Shown: positions 7,899 through 15,717 of the stretch, one piece after another
How the letters are laid out: each line of letters opens with the position of its first letter
Position numbering within the stretch: the stretch's first letter is position 1
Assembly (NCBI GenBank): GCA_965204095.1
Contig: OZ241991.1
Location: 1,302,001-1,366,000 of the forward strand
DNA length: 64,000 bases
Direction: 5' to 3'
DNA from: JAPPLB01 sp965204095
GTDB lineage: Bacteria; Acidobacteriota; Terriglobia; Bryobacterales; UBA6623
Notes under the pieces: generated by a model
The model's database searches: none
What the model was told of the DNA's origin: nothing
What the model saw: only the letters and a program-made list of their open reading frames with translations
Made by a program: the position numbers and the translations under genes

Positions 7899-8130
7899 CT
7901 GTATTTCTCACCAAGCGGCGAGGCGAAGTCCATGCGCATCACGAATCAGGGCTTTCAAGGCTTTCACCAGCCACAAGCGACTAGTCACTAGCCACTAGCC
8001 ACTGCTTTTAAGGTTTTTCACGAATCACGAGACACGAATCACGGCTTTATGTTTTTCACTAACCACTATCCACTATCCACTATCCACGGCCTTTCCCCTG
8101 CTTCGACCGCCGGGTGGTGTGACATGCAGG
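7894..8130 (+). repeat. Diverged long-form YTAR repeat
   Basis: The left end is CCTGTATTTCTCACCAAG and the right end is GGGTGGTGTGACATGCAGGCC, both diverged from consensus. The interior has CACTAGY units, a CACGAATCACGAGACACGAATCACGG piece at about 8022-8044, and a clean array CACTAAC, three CACTATC, CACGGCC at 8057-8091. There are no coding features. Confidence 0.7.
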
Positions 8131-8257
8131 CCATTTCTCTTGCCGCCGTCCCGACGCTCATGCTTGAGCAGCCTTGGCGGCAAGCCGTCTGGATTCCGGC
8201 CGTTGTCTTTCGGATACTGTGTGTTCAGCGGCGTGGCCGCCAAGAGAGGAGATGACC

Positions 8258-9118
8258 ATGAAAGTCGGATTCGTAGGCTTGGGGATCATGGGAGCGCCGA
8301 TGGCCGCCAACCTGATCGGAGCCGGATTCTCGTTGAATGTTTACAACCGCACGCCGGTCAAGTGTGAAGCTCTCGAGAAGCTGGGGGCAATAGCTTATCC
8401 GACGCCGGCCGGGCTGGCGTCCGCATCGGAAGTCGTGGTGACGATCGTCTCCGATACGCCCGATGTCGAAGCCGTGCTGTTCGGCGAGAACGGGCTCGCC
8501 GAGGGCCTCGATCCGGGCTCGGTCGTGATCGACATGAGCACGATCTCGCCGACGAGAACCGTCGAGTTCGCCGCGCGTCTCGCGGACCGGCAGGTCGACA
8601 TGCTTGACGCCCCGGTCAGCGGCGGCGACAAGGGGGCGATCGCGGGGACGCTGTCGATCATGGTGGGTGGCAAGCAGGAAGCATTCAACCGTTGTCTGCC
8701 GCTGTTCGAAGCGATGGGCAGGAACATCGTCTACGCCGGGTCCAGCGGCAGCGGCCAGAAGACCAAGCTCGTGAACCAGGTTGTCGGCTCGCTGAACCTT
8801 CTGGCGATGATCGAAGGCCTCCGGATGGCCGAGCAGGCGGGTCTCGACCCGCAAAGGACCCTGGACGCGGTGGGAGCCGGAGCGGCCGGATCGTGGATGT
8901 GGACCCATCTCGGACCTCGCGTCGCCCGGCGCGACTTCGCTCCCGGCTTCATGATCCGGCTCCACCAGAAAGACCTCCGCCTGGCCGCGGAATTCATGCG
9001 GGATCTGGGAATCGACATGCCCGGCACAGCCCTCAGCCATGAACTTTTTACCGAAGCTCTGCACAAGGGCCTCGGAGAGCAAGGCAATCAGGGCCTCTAC
9101 AAGCTGTGGGAAGCCTGA
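8258..9118 (+). CDS. NAD(P)-dependent beta-hydroxyacid dehydrogenase (GarR/MmsB family)
   Basis: 286 residues. Rossmann motif VGFVGLGIMGAPMAANL at the N-terminus, substrate-binding DAPVSGGDKGAIAGTLSIMVGG at about 120, and the catalytic Lys segment GQKTKLVNQ at about 170. These are the signatures of 3-hydroxyisobutyrate dehydrogenase and tartronate-semialdehyde reductase; the exact substrate is not resolvable. The start at 8258 (MKVGFVG) is preferred because GAGAGGA at 8244-8250 is then 7 bases away; an ATG at 8252 is the alternative. A family-2 repeat follows directly after the TGA. Confidence 0.88.
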   Translation: MKVGFVGLGIMGAPMAANLIGAGFSLNVYNRTPVKCEALEKLGAIAYPTPAGLASASEVVVTIVSDTPDVEAVLFGENGLAEGLDPGSVVIDMSTISPTRTVEFAARLADRQVDMLDAPVSGGDKGAIAGTLSIMVGGKQEAFNRCLPLFEAMGRNIVYAGSSGSGQKTKLVNQVVGSLNLLAMIEGLRMAEQAGLDPQRTLDAVGAGAAGSWMWTHLGPRVARRDFAPGFMIRLHQKDLRLAAEFMRDLGIDMPGTALSHELFTEALHKGLGEQGNQGLYKLWEA

Positions 9119-9303
9119 GTCAACAGCTCGTGTGGAAACCCCGCGTAGCACCGAGAGCGGCCCGCGTAGCACTGTGAATAGCGCTGCGCCTGGCTGACAA
9201 GGCGCGACGAGGGGGCATATTGGACATATTCGACCGAGGAGCAACGCGGTTCAGCCGGGATGCATCCCCGCTTGAATGCAGCGGGGTCTTTTACCACGGG
9301 CTG
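9119..9303 (+). repeat. Second dispersed repeat family, complete copy
   Basis: About 185 bp between the dehydrogenase stop and the next YTAR repeat. The left end AACAGCTCGTGTGGAAACC and the reverse complement of the right end (AACAGCCCGTGGTAAAAGACC) form an imperfect inverted repeat. The interior contains GTAGCACCGAGAGCGG and a GGGATGCATCCCC hairpin. Left-end pieces of this family occur right after the kinase stop (3490) and the permease stop (24440). Confidence 0.6.
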
Positions 9304-9581
9304 TTAACCTGCATTTCTCACCACGTGGCGAGGCGAAGTGCGTGAGAGGGCCGTCAGGACGAGGCGCGAGCTGCTTGGCGCGCGCAGGCGTACTTGCCAA
9401 ATCGCTTCCTTCACCCCTCGGGTCACGAAACACGGCCTTTACCGTTCACAGGCCGTCAGACATTTCTTTGGAGCGAACCAGTCCTCCGCCCATGGTTTTC
9501 ACGAATCACGAGACACGAAACACGAATCACGGCCTTTTTATCGCGTGCTTCGACCGCCGGGTGGTGAGAAATGCTGGTTAA
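9304..9581 (+). repeat. YTAR repeat, long form, target is a TAA stop codon
   Basis: Bounded by TTAA at 9304-9307 and TTAA at 9578-9581. Read on the minus strand, the right TTAA contains the TAA stop (9578-9580) of the SDR gene. The interior is the long form: GTACTTGCCAAATCGC, CACGAAACACGG, GGCCGTCAGACATTTC, then the heptamer array near 9500-9535. The duplicated tetramer is TTAA here, not CTAG, and matches at both ends. Confidence 0.9.
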
Positions 9582-10342
9582 GGTTCGAAGGGCCAAACCG
9601 CCGTGGTCGTGTACCCTCCGTCCGACGCGATCACCTGGCCTGTGATGTAGTTTGCCGCCGGACTCGACAGGAATACCGACAGGCCGGCGATGTCCTCTGG
9701 AGTACCCAATCGCCGGTTCGGCTGCGCCCCCTTGAGCCACTCGGCCATTTCGGGAGGCTGCCACATGTGCCGGTTGAGGTCCGTCAGGATGAACCCCGGC
9801 GCGATGCAGTTGACCTGAATGTCGAACTTCGCCCACTCCGCCGCCAGCACCCGCGTCAGCCCGGCCAGCGCGCTCTTCGTCATCGCGTAGACCGACAGAT
9901 AAGGCAGTCCCAGCACCGACATCAGACTGCCGATGTGGACGACTTTGCCGCCCTGCCCGCGCTCGATCATCAGGCCTCCGACCTTCTGCGTCAAGCGGAC
10001 GATGCCGTGCAGGTTCGTTTCCATGATGTAGTTGTAATCGTCCTGCGTGTACTGTTCGAACGGCTTGCGGATATTGGTGCCCGCGACGTTCACCAGGATG
10101 TCCGCGTCACCGTGAGCCGCGGCCAGCGAATCGATCGACTCGTGCGTGGTGATGTCGAGTGGCGCTGCGTCGGCCTGATAGCCCTGATCCCGCAGCGAGG
10201 CCGCTTCTTTTTCGAGCGCCTCCAGCGAACGCGCCGCGAGAACCGTATTCGCCCCCGCGCCCGCCGTGGCCTTGGCGATCGCCAGCCCGATCCCCCGGCT
10301 GGCCCCCGCAACAAGCGCCTTCTTCCCCTTGAGCGAGAACAT
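9578..10342 (-). CDS. Short-chain dehydrogenase/reductase (gluconate 5-dehydrogenase-like)
   Basis: 254 residues. Cofactor motif GASRGIGLAIAKA, NVAGTN, catalytic Ser in HIGSLMSVLG, YAMTK catalytic Tyr-Lys, and CIAPGFILTDL. The length and the C-terminal ITGQVIASDGGYT match classical SDRs of the 2-deoxy-gluconate or gluconate 5-dehydrogenase type; the substrate is inferred only by family. The start at 10342 (MFSLKGKKALVAGASRGIG) is chosen because the fold begins at once; the frame opens at 10399. The stop codon TAA coincides with the TTAA border of the adjoining repeat. Confidence 0.88.
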   Translation of the reverse strand: MFSLKGKKALVAGASRGIGLAIAKATAGAGANTVLAARSLEALEKEAASLRDQGYQADAAPLDITTHESIDSLAAAHGDADILVNVAGTNIRKPFEQYTQDDYNYIMETNLHGIVRLTQKVGGLMIERGQGGKVVHIGSLMSVLGLPYLSVYAMTKSALAGLTRVLAAEWAKFDIQVNCIAPGFILTDLNRHMWQPPEMAEWLKGAQPNRRLGTPEDIAGLSVFLSSPAANYITGQVIASDGGYTTTAVWPFEP

Positions 10343-10696
10343 CGATTCCAAAGTCACAGCGCCCTCCCGGACAACCTGCCCACGAAAAAAGAGGTTCATG
10401 CTAGCAAGCCGCGCCCTCCTGACGCATCGGAGTCGTGCCGCGTGTCGGCGTAATGGCGGAAGTCTGGTGAGCCAGACGGATGGCGAAGGGGAAAATTCCC
10501 CTTCGGCCGGCCTGCATATCTCACCAAGTAGCGAGACGAAGTGCGTGAGAGGGCCGTCAGGACGAGGCGCGAGCCGCCCGCGGCAGCAACACCGCCTGTA
10601 AGGTTTTCACGAAACACGTCTTTTTCGGCCTTTCCCGTCAACGGCCCACCGGCGCTTCCTGCTAGAGCAACCCCAAGCTGCGACCAACAGGTTTTT

Positions 10697-10731
10697 CACT
10701 AACCACTAACCACTATCCACTATCCACTGCC
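10697..10731 (+). repeat. Heptamer array of CACTAAC/CACTATC type
   Basis: Five 7-base units: CACTAAC twice, CACTATC twice, CACTGCC. It has the same architecture as the CACGAAT arrays elsewhere, with the four variable bases changed in all units at once. Confidence 0.8.
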
Positions 10732-10769
10732 TTTCGACACGAAACACGGCTTTTGGGGTACATGGTGGT

Positions 10770-10795
10770 ACTGAAGCCCTTCAGTCTTGTTTTTT
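10770..10795 (+). terminator. Rho-independent terminator-like hairpin
   Basis: ACTGAAGCCCTTCAGT forms a 7-bp stem with a two-base loop, followed by CTTGTTTTTT. An almost identical copy lies at 11046-11070. It sits in the repeat block upstream of the SDR gene, so which transcript it ends is unclear. Confidence 0.6.
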
Positions 10796-11045
10796 CTGCC
10801 CCGGCCTGCTAGGCATGAGCTCACGGAGGCGGCGAGGAACAGTACCCTGCGGGTCGCGAATCAGGGCTTCCCAGGCGTTCGCTAGCCGCAAGCCACTGAT
10901 TTCAAGGCCTTTACGAAACACGAATCGCGAGACACGAGTCACGGCCGTTATATTTTTTACGAATCACGAGTCACGAAACACGAATCACGGCTTTTTTCAG
11001 ACACGAAACACGGCTTTTTCCGTGGCTCGTTTGGTACCTGTTGGT

Positions 11046-11070
11046 ACTGAAGCCCTTCAGTCTTTTTTTT
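11046..11070 (+). terminator. Second copy of the terminator-like hairpin
   Basis: ACTGAAGCCCTTCAGT followed by a run of eight T. About 20 bases before the stem (TACCTGTTGG against TACATGGTGG) and the downstream CCGGCCT are also shared with the copy at 10770, so the two form a duplicated unit. Confidence 0.65.
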
Positions 11071-11414
11071 CCGCCTCGGCCGGCCTAGCATGATGACAGG
11101 ATGTCGGCAATCACCCGGATCGACTTGCCCTCGGCGTGGCGCGGCATGGAGCGGCTATGGCGCGGCATGGGCGGCGACCGCCCCCCGCGCCGGCAGCACG
11201 GCCTGTTGGGTTTTCACCAGCCACGAATCACGCAACATGTTTTCCTCCTGTCCTCCGGCGACTCCAACGAGAGCAACTCGAAGCCCGGCCTACGGGGTTT
11301 TCACGAATCACGAAACACGAGACACGGCTTTTATCGCCGTGGGTGCGCGAGGGGTGGCGCCACCAGAAACCTCCGTCCGGCCCACTGCGCCCGCCGGCAA
11401 GTCACTGTTTTCCT

Positions 11415-11460
11415 GTTCACGATTGTTCACCATTGTTCACGATTGTTCGGCATTGTTCAG
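11415..11460 (+). repeat. Decamer array, TTGTT type
   Basis: Units GTTCACGATT, GTTCACCATT, GTTCACGATT, GTTCGGCATT, then GTTCAG. The period is 10. The 3' half of successive units runs CACGA, CACCA, CACGA, CGGCA, the same order as in the array at 11911. Confidence 0.85.
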
Positions 11461-11854
11461 CGAAAAATATTGTTTCTGAGCCAGTGTCCGTCCCCGCGGC
11501 GCTCGCTGTGGCGGCTGCCGCCCCCTTCGCCGGCAACACGGCCTGTTGGGTTTTCACGAGACACGAAACACGGTTTTTCCCTGTCCCTCCGGCGACTCCA
11601 AGGAGAGCAACCCCAAGCCCGGCCAACGGGCTTTTCACGAATCACGAATCACGGCCTTTATGCTTTTGTCGCTGCTTTCCTGCGCGTTGTGGCGCGGCAT
11701 CGGGCTGCTATGGCGCGGCATGGGCGGCCGTCGTCCCCCGCGCCGGCAACACGGCCTGTTGGGTTTTCACCAGCCACGAATCACGCAACATGGTTTTTCC
11801 CCTGCCCTCCGGCGACTCCAAGGAGAGCAACTCCAAGCCCGACCAACAGGTTTT

Positions 11855-11896
11855 CACGAATCACGAAACACGAATCACGAATCACGAATCACGGCC
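11855..11896 (+). repeat. Longest heptamer array, CACGAAT type
   Basis: Six 7-base units: CACGAAT, CACGAAA, CACGAAT three times, CACGGCC. It ends with the constant anchor CACGGCCTTT seen after nearly every array in the window. Confidence 0.9.
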
Positions 11897-11910
11897 TTTA
11901 TGCCTTTCTT

Positions 11911-11960
11911 CCCACGATTTCCCACGATTTCCCACGATTTCCCGGCATTTCCCGCTATTC
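11911..11960 (+). repeat. Decamer array, TTTCC type
   Basis: Three exact CCCACGATTT units, then CCCGGCATTT and CCCGCTATTC. The second-half order CACGA, CACGA, CACGA, CGGCA copies that of the array at 11415, but the other five bases are TTTCC instead of TTGTT in every unit. Confidence 0.85.
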
Positions 11961-12079
11961 TTCGGCCCCCCCCTCCCCCCGGAATCGGTGTCCGCGCGCC
12001 GTCCGCCGCCGCGGGCGCGCTGCCGGCCGCAGAACCGCGCAAGGCAGTCTCCATGTCCGCCCTACGTCTCACCCGCATC

Positions 12080-12085
12080 TATAAT
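12080..12085 (+). promoter_or_regulatory. Consensus -10 box upstream of the D-2-hydroxyacid dehydrogenase
   Basis: TATAAT, 54 bases before the ATG at 12140, directly after the repeat block ends. No clear -35 hexamer is visible at 16-18 bases. Confidence 0.35.
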
Positions 12086-12139
12086 GACCGGGGCGAACCA
12101 GAACGGCGGTTGCCCTGCACATCGAACCCTCATCACGAT

Positions 12140-13141
12140 ATGAAGCTCGTAATCTATCCCGCTGTCGAACAGGCCCGCCTCGACAAGATCCGGCAAGCCG
12201 CCGGCTCCGCCCAAGTCGTCAACGCGGCCGGCGAAATGCAGGCGCGCGCCGCCGTGACTGACGCCGACGGCTTCATCGGCCGCCTCACTCCTCCTGTCCT
12301 CGCGGTGTCGACAAAACTCCGCTGGGTGCAGTCGCCGACAGCCAGCCTTGAACACTATGTCTTCCCGGAACTGATCGCTCACCCCTGTCAACTCACCAAC
12401 ATGCGCGGCTTGTATTCCGACGTCATTGCCGACCAGGTCTTCGGATACATCATCTGCTTCGCACGCAACCTGCACCTTTACATTCGTCAACAAGCGAGGT
12501 CGCATTGGGAACCGTACGGCGGGGAATCCGAGAGGCCCGGATTCTTTGCCGGCCCGGGTGTGTCGAGCGATATCGACCGGGCTCACATGCACTTGGCGGA
12601 CGCGACCCTCGGCGTCGTCGGCCTCGGCAATATCGGTTCGGAGATCGCTCGCCGCGGCCTTGCTTTCGGCATGCGGGTTGTCGCCGTCGACCCGCTACGC
12701 ACTGATGCCCCTGACGGCGTCGAAAAGCTCTGGACGCCTGAGCGCCTGACGGACCTGCTCAGCCAAAGCGATTTCGTCGTGATTGCCGCTCCTCATACTC
12801 CCGATACCGAGAAGCTCTTCCGCCGCGAACAGATCCGGAAGATGAAGCGGAGCGCGTTCCTCATCAACATCGGCCGCGGCGCAATTGTCGACCTTGCCGA
12901 CCTGACGGCCGCGCTCGAAGCGCGGGAGATCGCCGGTGCCGGGTTGGATGTCTTCGAAGTCGAGCCGCTGCCGGCCGACCATCCGCTGTGGGGCATGGAA
13001 AACGTCATCATCACGCCCCATATCGCGGGTTACTCCCCCCGCATTTCCGAGCGGCACCTCGAAGTGCTCCTCGACAACGTCAGCCGCTTTGTCCGTGGAG
13101 AAGAGCTGCGCAACGTCGTCGATAAAGCCAAGTGGTTTTGA
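12140..13141 (+). CDS. D-2-hydroxyacid dehydrogenase
   Basis: 333 residues. NAD-binding motif GVVGLGNIGSEIARRGL at about residue 160, then AAPHTPDTEKLF, INIGRGAIVDLADL, catalytic Glu in LDVFEVEPLP and catalytic His in ITPHIAGYSP. It should oxidise or reduce a D-2-hydroxyacid with NAD(H); the substrate is not determined. The frame stays open about 590 bases upstream through the repeat block. That extension translates repeats, so the start is placed at the ATG (MKLVIYPAVEQ) where the fold begins. No strong SD is seen. Confidence 0.88.
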   Translation: MKLVIYPAVEQARLDKIRQAAGSAQVVNAAGEMQARAAVTDADGFIGRLTPPVLAVSTKLRWVQSPTASLEHYVFPELIAHPCQLTNMRGLYSDVIADQVFGYIICFARNLHLYIRQQARSHWEPYGGESERPGFFAGPGVSSDIDRAHMHLADATLGVVGLGNIGSEIARRGLAFGMRVVAVDPLRTDAPDGVEKLWTPERLTDLLSQSDFVVIAAPHTPDTEKLFRREQIRKMKRSAFLINIGRGAIVDLADLTAALEAREIAGAGLDVFEVEPLPADHPLWGMENVIITPHIAGYSPRISERHLEVLLDNVSRFVRGEELRNVVDKAKWF

Positions 13142-13164
13142 CTTGGCTTGTCTCGTACACTGTC

Positions 13165-13172
13165 AAACGAAT
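13165..13172 (+). repeat. Left 8-bp target duplication
   Basis: AAACGAAT directly before the left terminal repeat of the 966-bp element. The identical octamer follows the right end at 14139-14146. Confidence 0.8.
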
Positions 13173-13210
13173 GGGAATTATCCAGCAAACTAGTCAAAGC
13201 ACTGGACGGG

Positions 13211-13339
13211 ATGGCAATAGACGAGTTTCTTGCGGACTCGGCTATGTCATGGAGAGATGAACCAGGACTGGTGGATGCCATGAAGGTTCTTGAAACGAGC
13301 GAGTTCACCAGGAGGCTGCCTGCTCAGGAAGAACGATGA
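13211..13339 (+). CDS. Small hypothetical protein in the cargo element
   Basis: 42 residues from the ATG at 13211 (MAIDEFLADSAMSW...), acidic and without a recognised domain. The frame is open upstream across the terminal repeat to 13148, but a start inside the element is more plausible. In another frame the sequence just after continues as a Lys/Arg-rich stretch (RKNDEQAAKRMKRAEER), so this may be one frameshifted gene. Low certainty. Confidence 0.3.
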   Translation: MAIDEFLADSAMSWRDEPGLVDAMKVLETSEFTRRLPAQEER

Positions 13340-13388
13340 GCAGGCGGCGAAGCGAATGAAACGAGCCGAGGAAAGGTAGCAGAACCAC

Positions 13389-13811
13389 ATGAAAGCACTC
13401 TTGATATTGACGATCACACTGATAGCTACCCTTGTCCTGGTAGGCTGCACCGATGCGGATATGGCATCGCGCAATCTTTCAAGGGCCGCCGAAAACTTCG
13501 AGATCGACCGGCGCATCGTGTTTTACAACGGCGTCACCGGCGACTATATGCTGACGATTGAGGGCCGCTGTGCCATCGCGGATCAGAAGACTCAGTTGGA
13601 GGTTACGTGCCAGACGGGGCCACAAGACTACCGCAAGCACTTCCTGGGACTGTCGGACAACGTGACCTATTTCGCGGAGCAACTCAGCCAGGGTGACGTG
13701 AGCGCCTACCATTACCGGATCACGTTCAAGCCACAGGTCATCGTTCCAGACTTCGACTTCAGAGGAAGCTCGGATGCGCTGATGGACAACACATCAGAGT
13801 CGATGCAATAG
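13389..13811 (+). CDS. Phage-type beta-sandwich lipoprotein
   Basis: 140 residues with a lipoprotein signal (hydrophobic helix ending LVGC, Cys about residue 19). The mature part, with MASRNLSRAAENFEIDRRIV, LTIEGRCAI, CQTGPQDYRKHFLGLSDNVTYF and YHYRITFKPQVIVPD, resembles small beta-sandwich lipoproteins annotated in tailed phages and prophages; this match is from memory of the family. It is upstream-led by GAGGAAAGG, a little far from the ATG. It is the largest gene of the cargo element and the main hint to the element's origin. Its function is unknown; membrane-anchored exclusion or lysis-related roles are only guesses. Confidence 0.7.
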   Translation: MKALLILTITLIATLVLVGCTDADMASRNLSRAAENFEIDRRIVFYNGVTGDYMLTIEGRCAIADQKTQLEVTCQTGPQDYRKHFLGLSDNVTYFAEQLSQGDVSAYHYRITFKPQVIVPDFDFRGSSDALMDNTSESMQ

Positions 13812-13865
13812 CGCCCAGTACCCAAAGAAGAAACTCTCAAGTGGGAAATAACTGCCGGGGGAGTC

Positions 13866-13940
13866 ATGGAGACATTCACCGAAGCAATTCAACTCGGCGA
13901 TCAGGAGAAAATGATGCTGGCCTGCATCTACGAGTACTGA
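13866..13940 (+). CDS. Very small ORF in the cargo element
   Basis: 24 residues (METFTEAIQLGDQEKMMLACIYEY). CTGCCGGGGGAG just upstream can act as SD. It is followed 10 bases later by the next small gene. No family is recognised. Confidence 0.3.
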   Translation: METFTEAIQLGDQEKMMLACIYEY

Positions 13941-13950
13941 GGAACCCACG

Positions 13951-14100
13951 ATGAGCAATCCCAAACGAGGCCGGCCAATCACGCGCAAGATCGAGAGTCA
14001 TGCGACCTCCGAGAAGATTGACAAGGCGATCTTCGCTGCCGCCAAGCCGCCCGACCCGTGCAAGCGGATTCCAAGAAAGCGCAAGGTAACGGACAAGTAG
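13951..14100 (+). CDS. Small basic hypothetical protein in the cargo element
   Basis: 49 residues, very rich in Lys/Arg: MSNPKRGRPITRKIE at the N-terminus and CKRIPRKRKVTDK at the C-terminus. The N-terminal KRGRP resembles an AT-hook-like DNA-binding patch. TGAGGAACCC lies 7-8 bases before the ATG and is a good SD. It ends 13 bases before the right terminal repeat. Confidence 0.5.
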   Translation: MSNPKRGRPITRKIESHATSEKIDKAIFAAAKPPDPCKRIPRKRKVTDK

Positions 14101-14138
14101 GCGTCAAGGAGTTTTGGCTAGTTTGCTGGATAATTCCC

Positions 14139-14146
14139 AAACGAAT
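14139..14146 (+). repeat. Right 8-bp target duplication
   Basis: AAACGAAT immediately after the right terminal repeat, identical to 13165-13172. Confidence 0.8.
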
Positions 14147-14190
14147 CTGGCCGATGGGCAGCTCCGCCGGCGCATCGCGAGGTAAAAATA

Positions 14191-15642
14191 ATGAACAACC
14201 GTGTAACGATCATTTGCATTTCGCTGCTCGTCGGCATTGCCCTCACTCTCTCCTGCTCGACCGGCTCTACTCCAGGTCTTCAAGCCGGAGCCGCCGCCGT
14301 CGACATCACTCCGAAGGTCTGGCCGCTCCCGCTCATTGGCAGCTTCAGTTTCCGTCCGAGCGAGAGTGCCCACGACCCCCTGCATGTGCGAGCGCTCGTT
14401 CTGGACGACGGCGCTACGCGACTCGCAATCGCCGTTGTTGACAGTTGCTACGTCCAACGCGATGTGCTTGATGACGCCAAGCAGCGCGCATCGGAAAGAA
14501 CCGGCATCCCGGAGAGCAACATGCTCGTTTCCGCAACGCACACCCACAGCGCGCCGCCGGCCAAGCCGCGCGCTCCCTTCCGCATCGGCCAAGGCGAAGA
14601 CCTGACGGCGAACGAAACCAAGTACTCGGAACAGCTCAGGGCCGGTATCGCCGACGCCATCACGCAAGCCTACGAGACACGAGCCGCCGCGGAAGCCGGC
14701 TGGGGGTCCGCTCAGCTTCCCGAAGAACTTTCCAACCGACGCTGGTTCAAGAAAGAGGGCACGATTCCACCCGATCCCTTCGGCGGAACCACCGACACCG
14801 TCCAGATGAATCCCGGCCGCAAAGACCTTGTGCGGCCCGCCGGACCCGTAGATCCCGAAATCAGCGTCCTCTCGGTACGCACGGAGGATGGCAAACCCCT
14901 CGCCTTGCTGGCCAACTATTCACTCCACTACGTCGGCGGCATTCCCAGAGGGCAAGTCTCCGCCGACTACTTTGGCGAGTTCGCCCGGCTCGTTTCCGAG
15001 CGCCTGGGCGCTCCCGATGGTTTCGTCGGCATCCTCTCGAACGGGACCAGCGCTGACGTCAACAACATCGATTTCACCGGGAAACGGCCCCGCCGCGAGC
15101 CGTTCGAACAGGTCCGCATCGTCGCCGGCAAGGTCGCCGACAAGTCCCACGAGGCCTACCGGGCCATCGAGCACCGCTCCGACCTGACGCTCGCCATGGG
15201 CGAGCGCATCCTGACTCTTGACCGCCGCAAGCCTACCGACGAAGGCTACGAGCAAGCCAGGAAAGTCCTCACGGTCGAAGACGAATCCACGTTGCCGCGG
15301 CGCGCCAAGCCCTACGCCCGGCGTGCGATCGAGCTGTACGAAGGCCCCGCGACCGTTGACGTGAAGCTGCAGGCGGTCCGCATCGGGGATCTTGGCATCA
15401 CTGCCCTGCCCTTCGAAACCTTCACTGAAATCGGCCTCGCGCTCAAAGAGAATAGCCCGCTGAAGCCGACGTTCACGATCTCTCTCGCCAACGGAGGAGA
15501 AGGCTACCTGCCAACGCCCGAACAACACGAGCTCGGCGGCTACGAAACCTGGCTCGGAACCAGTCGAGTCGAGAAGCAAGCGTCGGTCAAGATCACCGAG
15601 ACGTTGCTGCAACTGCTCGACGAGGTCGCAGCGGGAAACTGA
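14191..15642 (+). CDS. Neutral/alkaline ceramidase-like lipoprotein
   Basis: 483 residues with a lipoprotein signal peptide (LTLSCS). GAAAVDITP at the start of the mature part, LAIAVVDSCYV, SATHTHSAP and LANYSLHYVGG are the conserved segments of the N-terminal domain of neutral/alkaline non-lysosomal ceramidases (PF04734); the THTH and LHY histidines would bind zinc. Acidobacteria and Planctomycetes carry many shorter members that lack the C-terminal domain, as here, and their substrate is unknown. SD GCGAGGTAAAAATA precedes the ATG. Confidence 0.82.
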   Translation: MNNRVTIICISLLVGIALTLSCSTGSTPGLQAGAAAVDITPKVWPLPLIGSFSFRPSESAHDPLHVRALVLDDGATRLAIAVVDSCYVQRDVLDDAKQRASERTGIPESNMLVSATHTHSAPPAKPRAPFRIGQGEDLTANETKYSEQLRAGIADAITQAYETRAAAEAGWGSAQLPEELSNRRWFKKEGTIPPDPFGGTTDTVQMNPGRKDLVRPAGPVDPEISVLSVRTEDGKPLALLANYSLHYVGGIPRGQVSADYFGEFARLVSERLGAPDGFVGILSNGTSADVNNIDFTGKRPRREPFEQVRIVAGKVADKSHEAYRAIEHRSDLTLAMGERILTLDRRKPTDEGYEQARKVLTVEDESTLPRRAKPYARRAIELYEGPATVDVKLQAVRIGDLGITALPFETFTEIGLALKENSPLKPTFTISLANGGEGYLPTPEQHELGGYETWLGTSRVEKQASVKITETLLQLLDEVAAGN

Positions 15643-15705
15643 CCGGCACGTCCCGGACCCCGCCCCTGCTGCAACGCACGGGGTTCGCATGCTGGGGTCG
15701 CGTGG

Positions 15706-15717
15706 TACAAAAAGACC
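15706..15717 (+). promoter_or_regulatory. -10 box of a probable leaderless aroB promoter
   Basis: TGGTACAAA: an extended -10 (TACAAA at 15706-15711 with TG upstream), then 6 bases, then the aroB ATG. No SD is present. Confidence 0.4.

Larger units (their letters stand above)
10503..12060. repeat. Gene-free block of degenerate repeat modules
   Basis: About 1.5 kb without a gene. It begins with a YTAR-repeat left end (CCTGCATATCTCACCAAG, 10504) and continues with modules in which a stretch GCCGGCARCACGGCCTG precedes a TTTTCACGAA unit and a CTCCRRCGACTCC...GAGAGCAAC segment. Three clear modules lie at about 11146-11335, 11500-11665 and 11690-11896, with diverged ones at about 10590-10735. Heptamer arrays (CACGAAT, CACTATC types) and decamer arrays are embedded. 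Long open frames run through it because it lacks stops, but their translations repeat low-complexity text and are not genes. Confidence 0.75.
13173..14138 (+). mobile_element. Transposon-like cargo element without transposase, 966 bp
   Basis: The ends are inverted repeats: left 13173-13198 begins GGGAATTATCCAGCAAACTAG and the right end (14113-14138) is its reverse complement with one mismatch in 26. Both ends are flanked by the direct repeat AAACGAAT. Ends beginning GGG with an 8-bp duplication fit the IS1595 (ISXO2-like) family best, known for passenger genes; IS256-type is an alternative. No transposase frame of any length is present. The interior holds four small genes, among them a phage-type lipoprotein. 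It must have been moved by a transposase encoded elsewhere. Confidence 0.75.

Noticed and set aside
11415..11960. Arrays resembling a small CRISPR
   Set aside because: Units are 7 or 10 bases with no unique spacers and there are no cas genes.
11101..12139. Long open frames through the 11-12 kb block, including a 5' extension of the D-2-hydroxyacid dehydrogenase
   Set aside because: They translate the heptamer and module repeats into low-complexity text in all three frames. The dehydrogenase fold begins only at the ATG at 12140.
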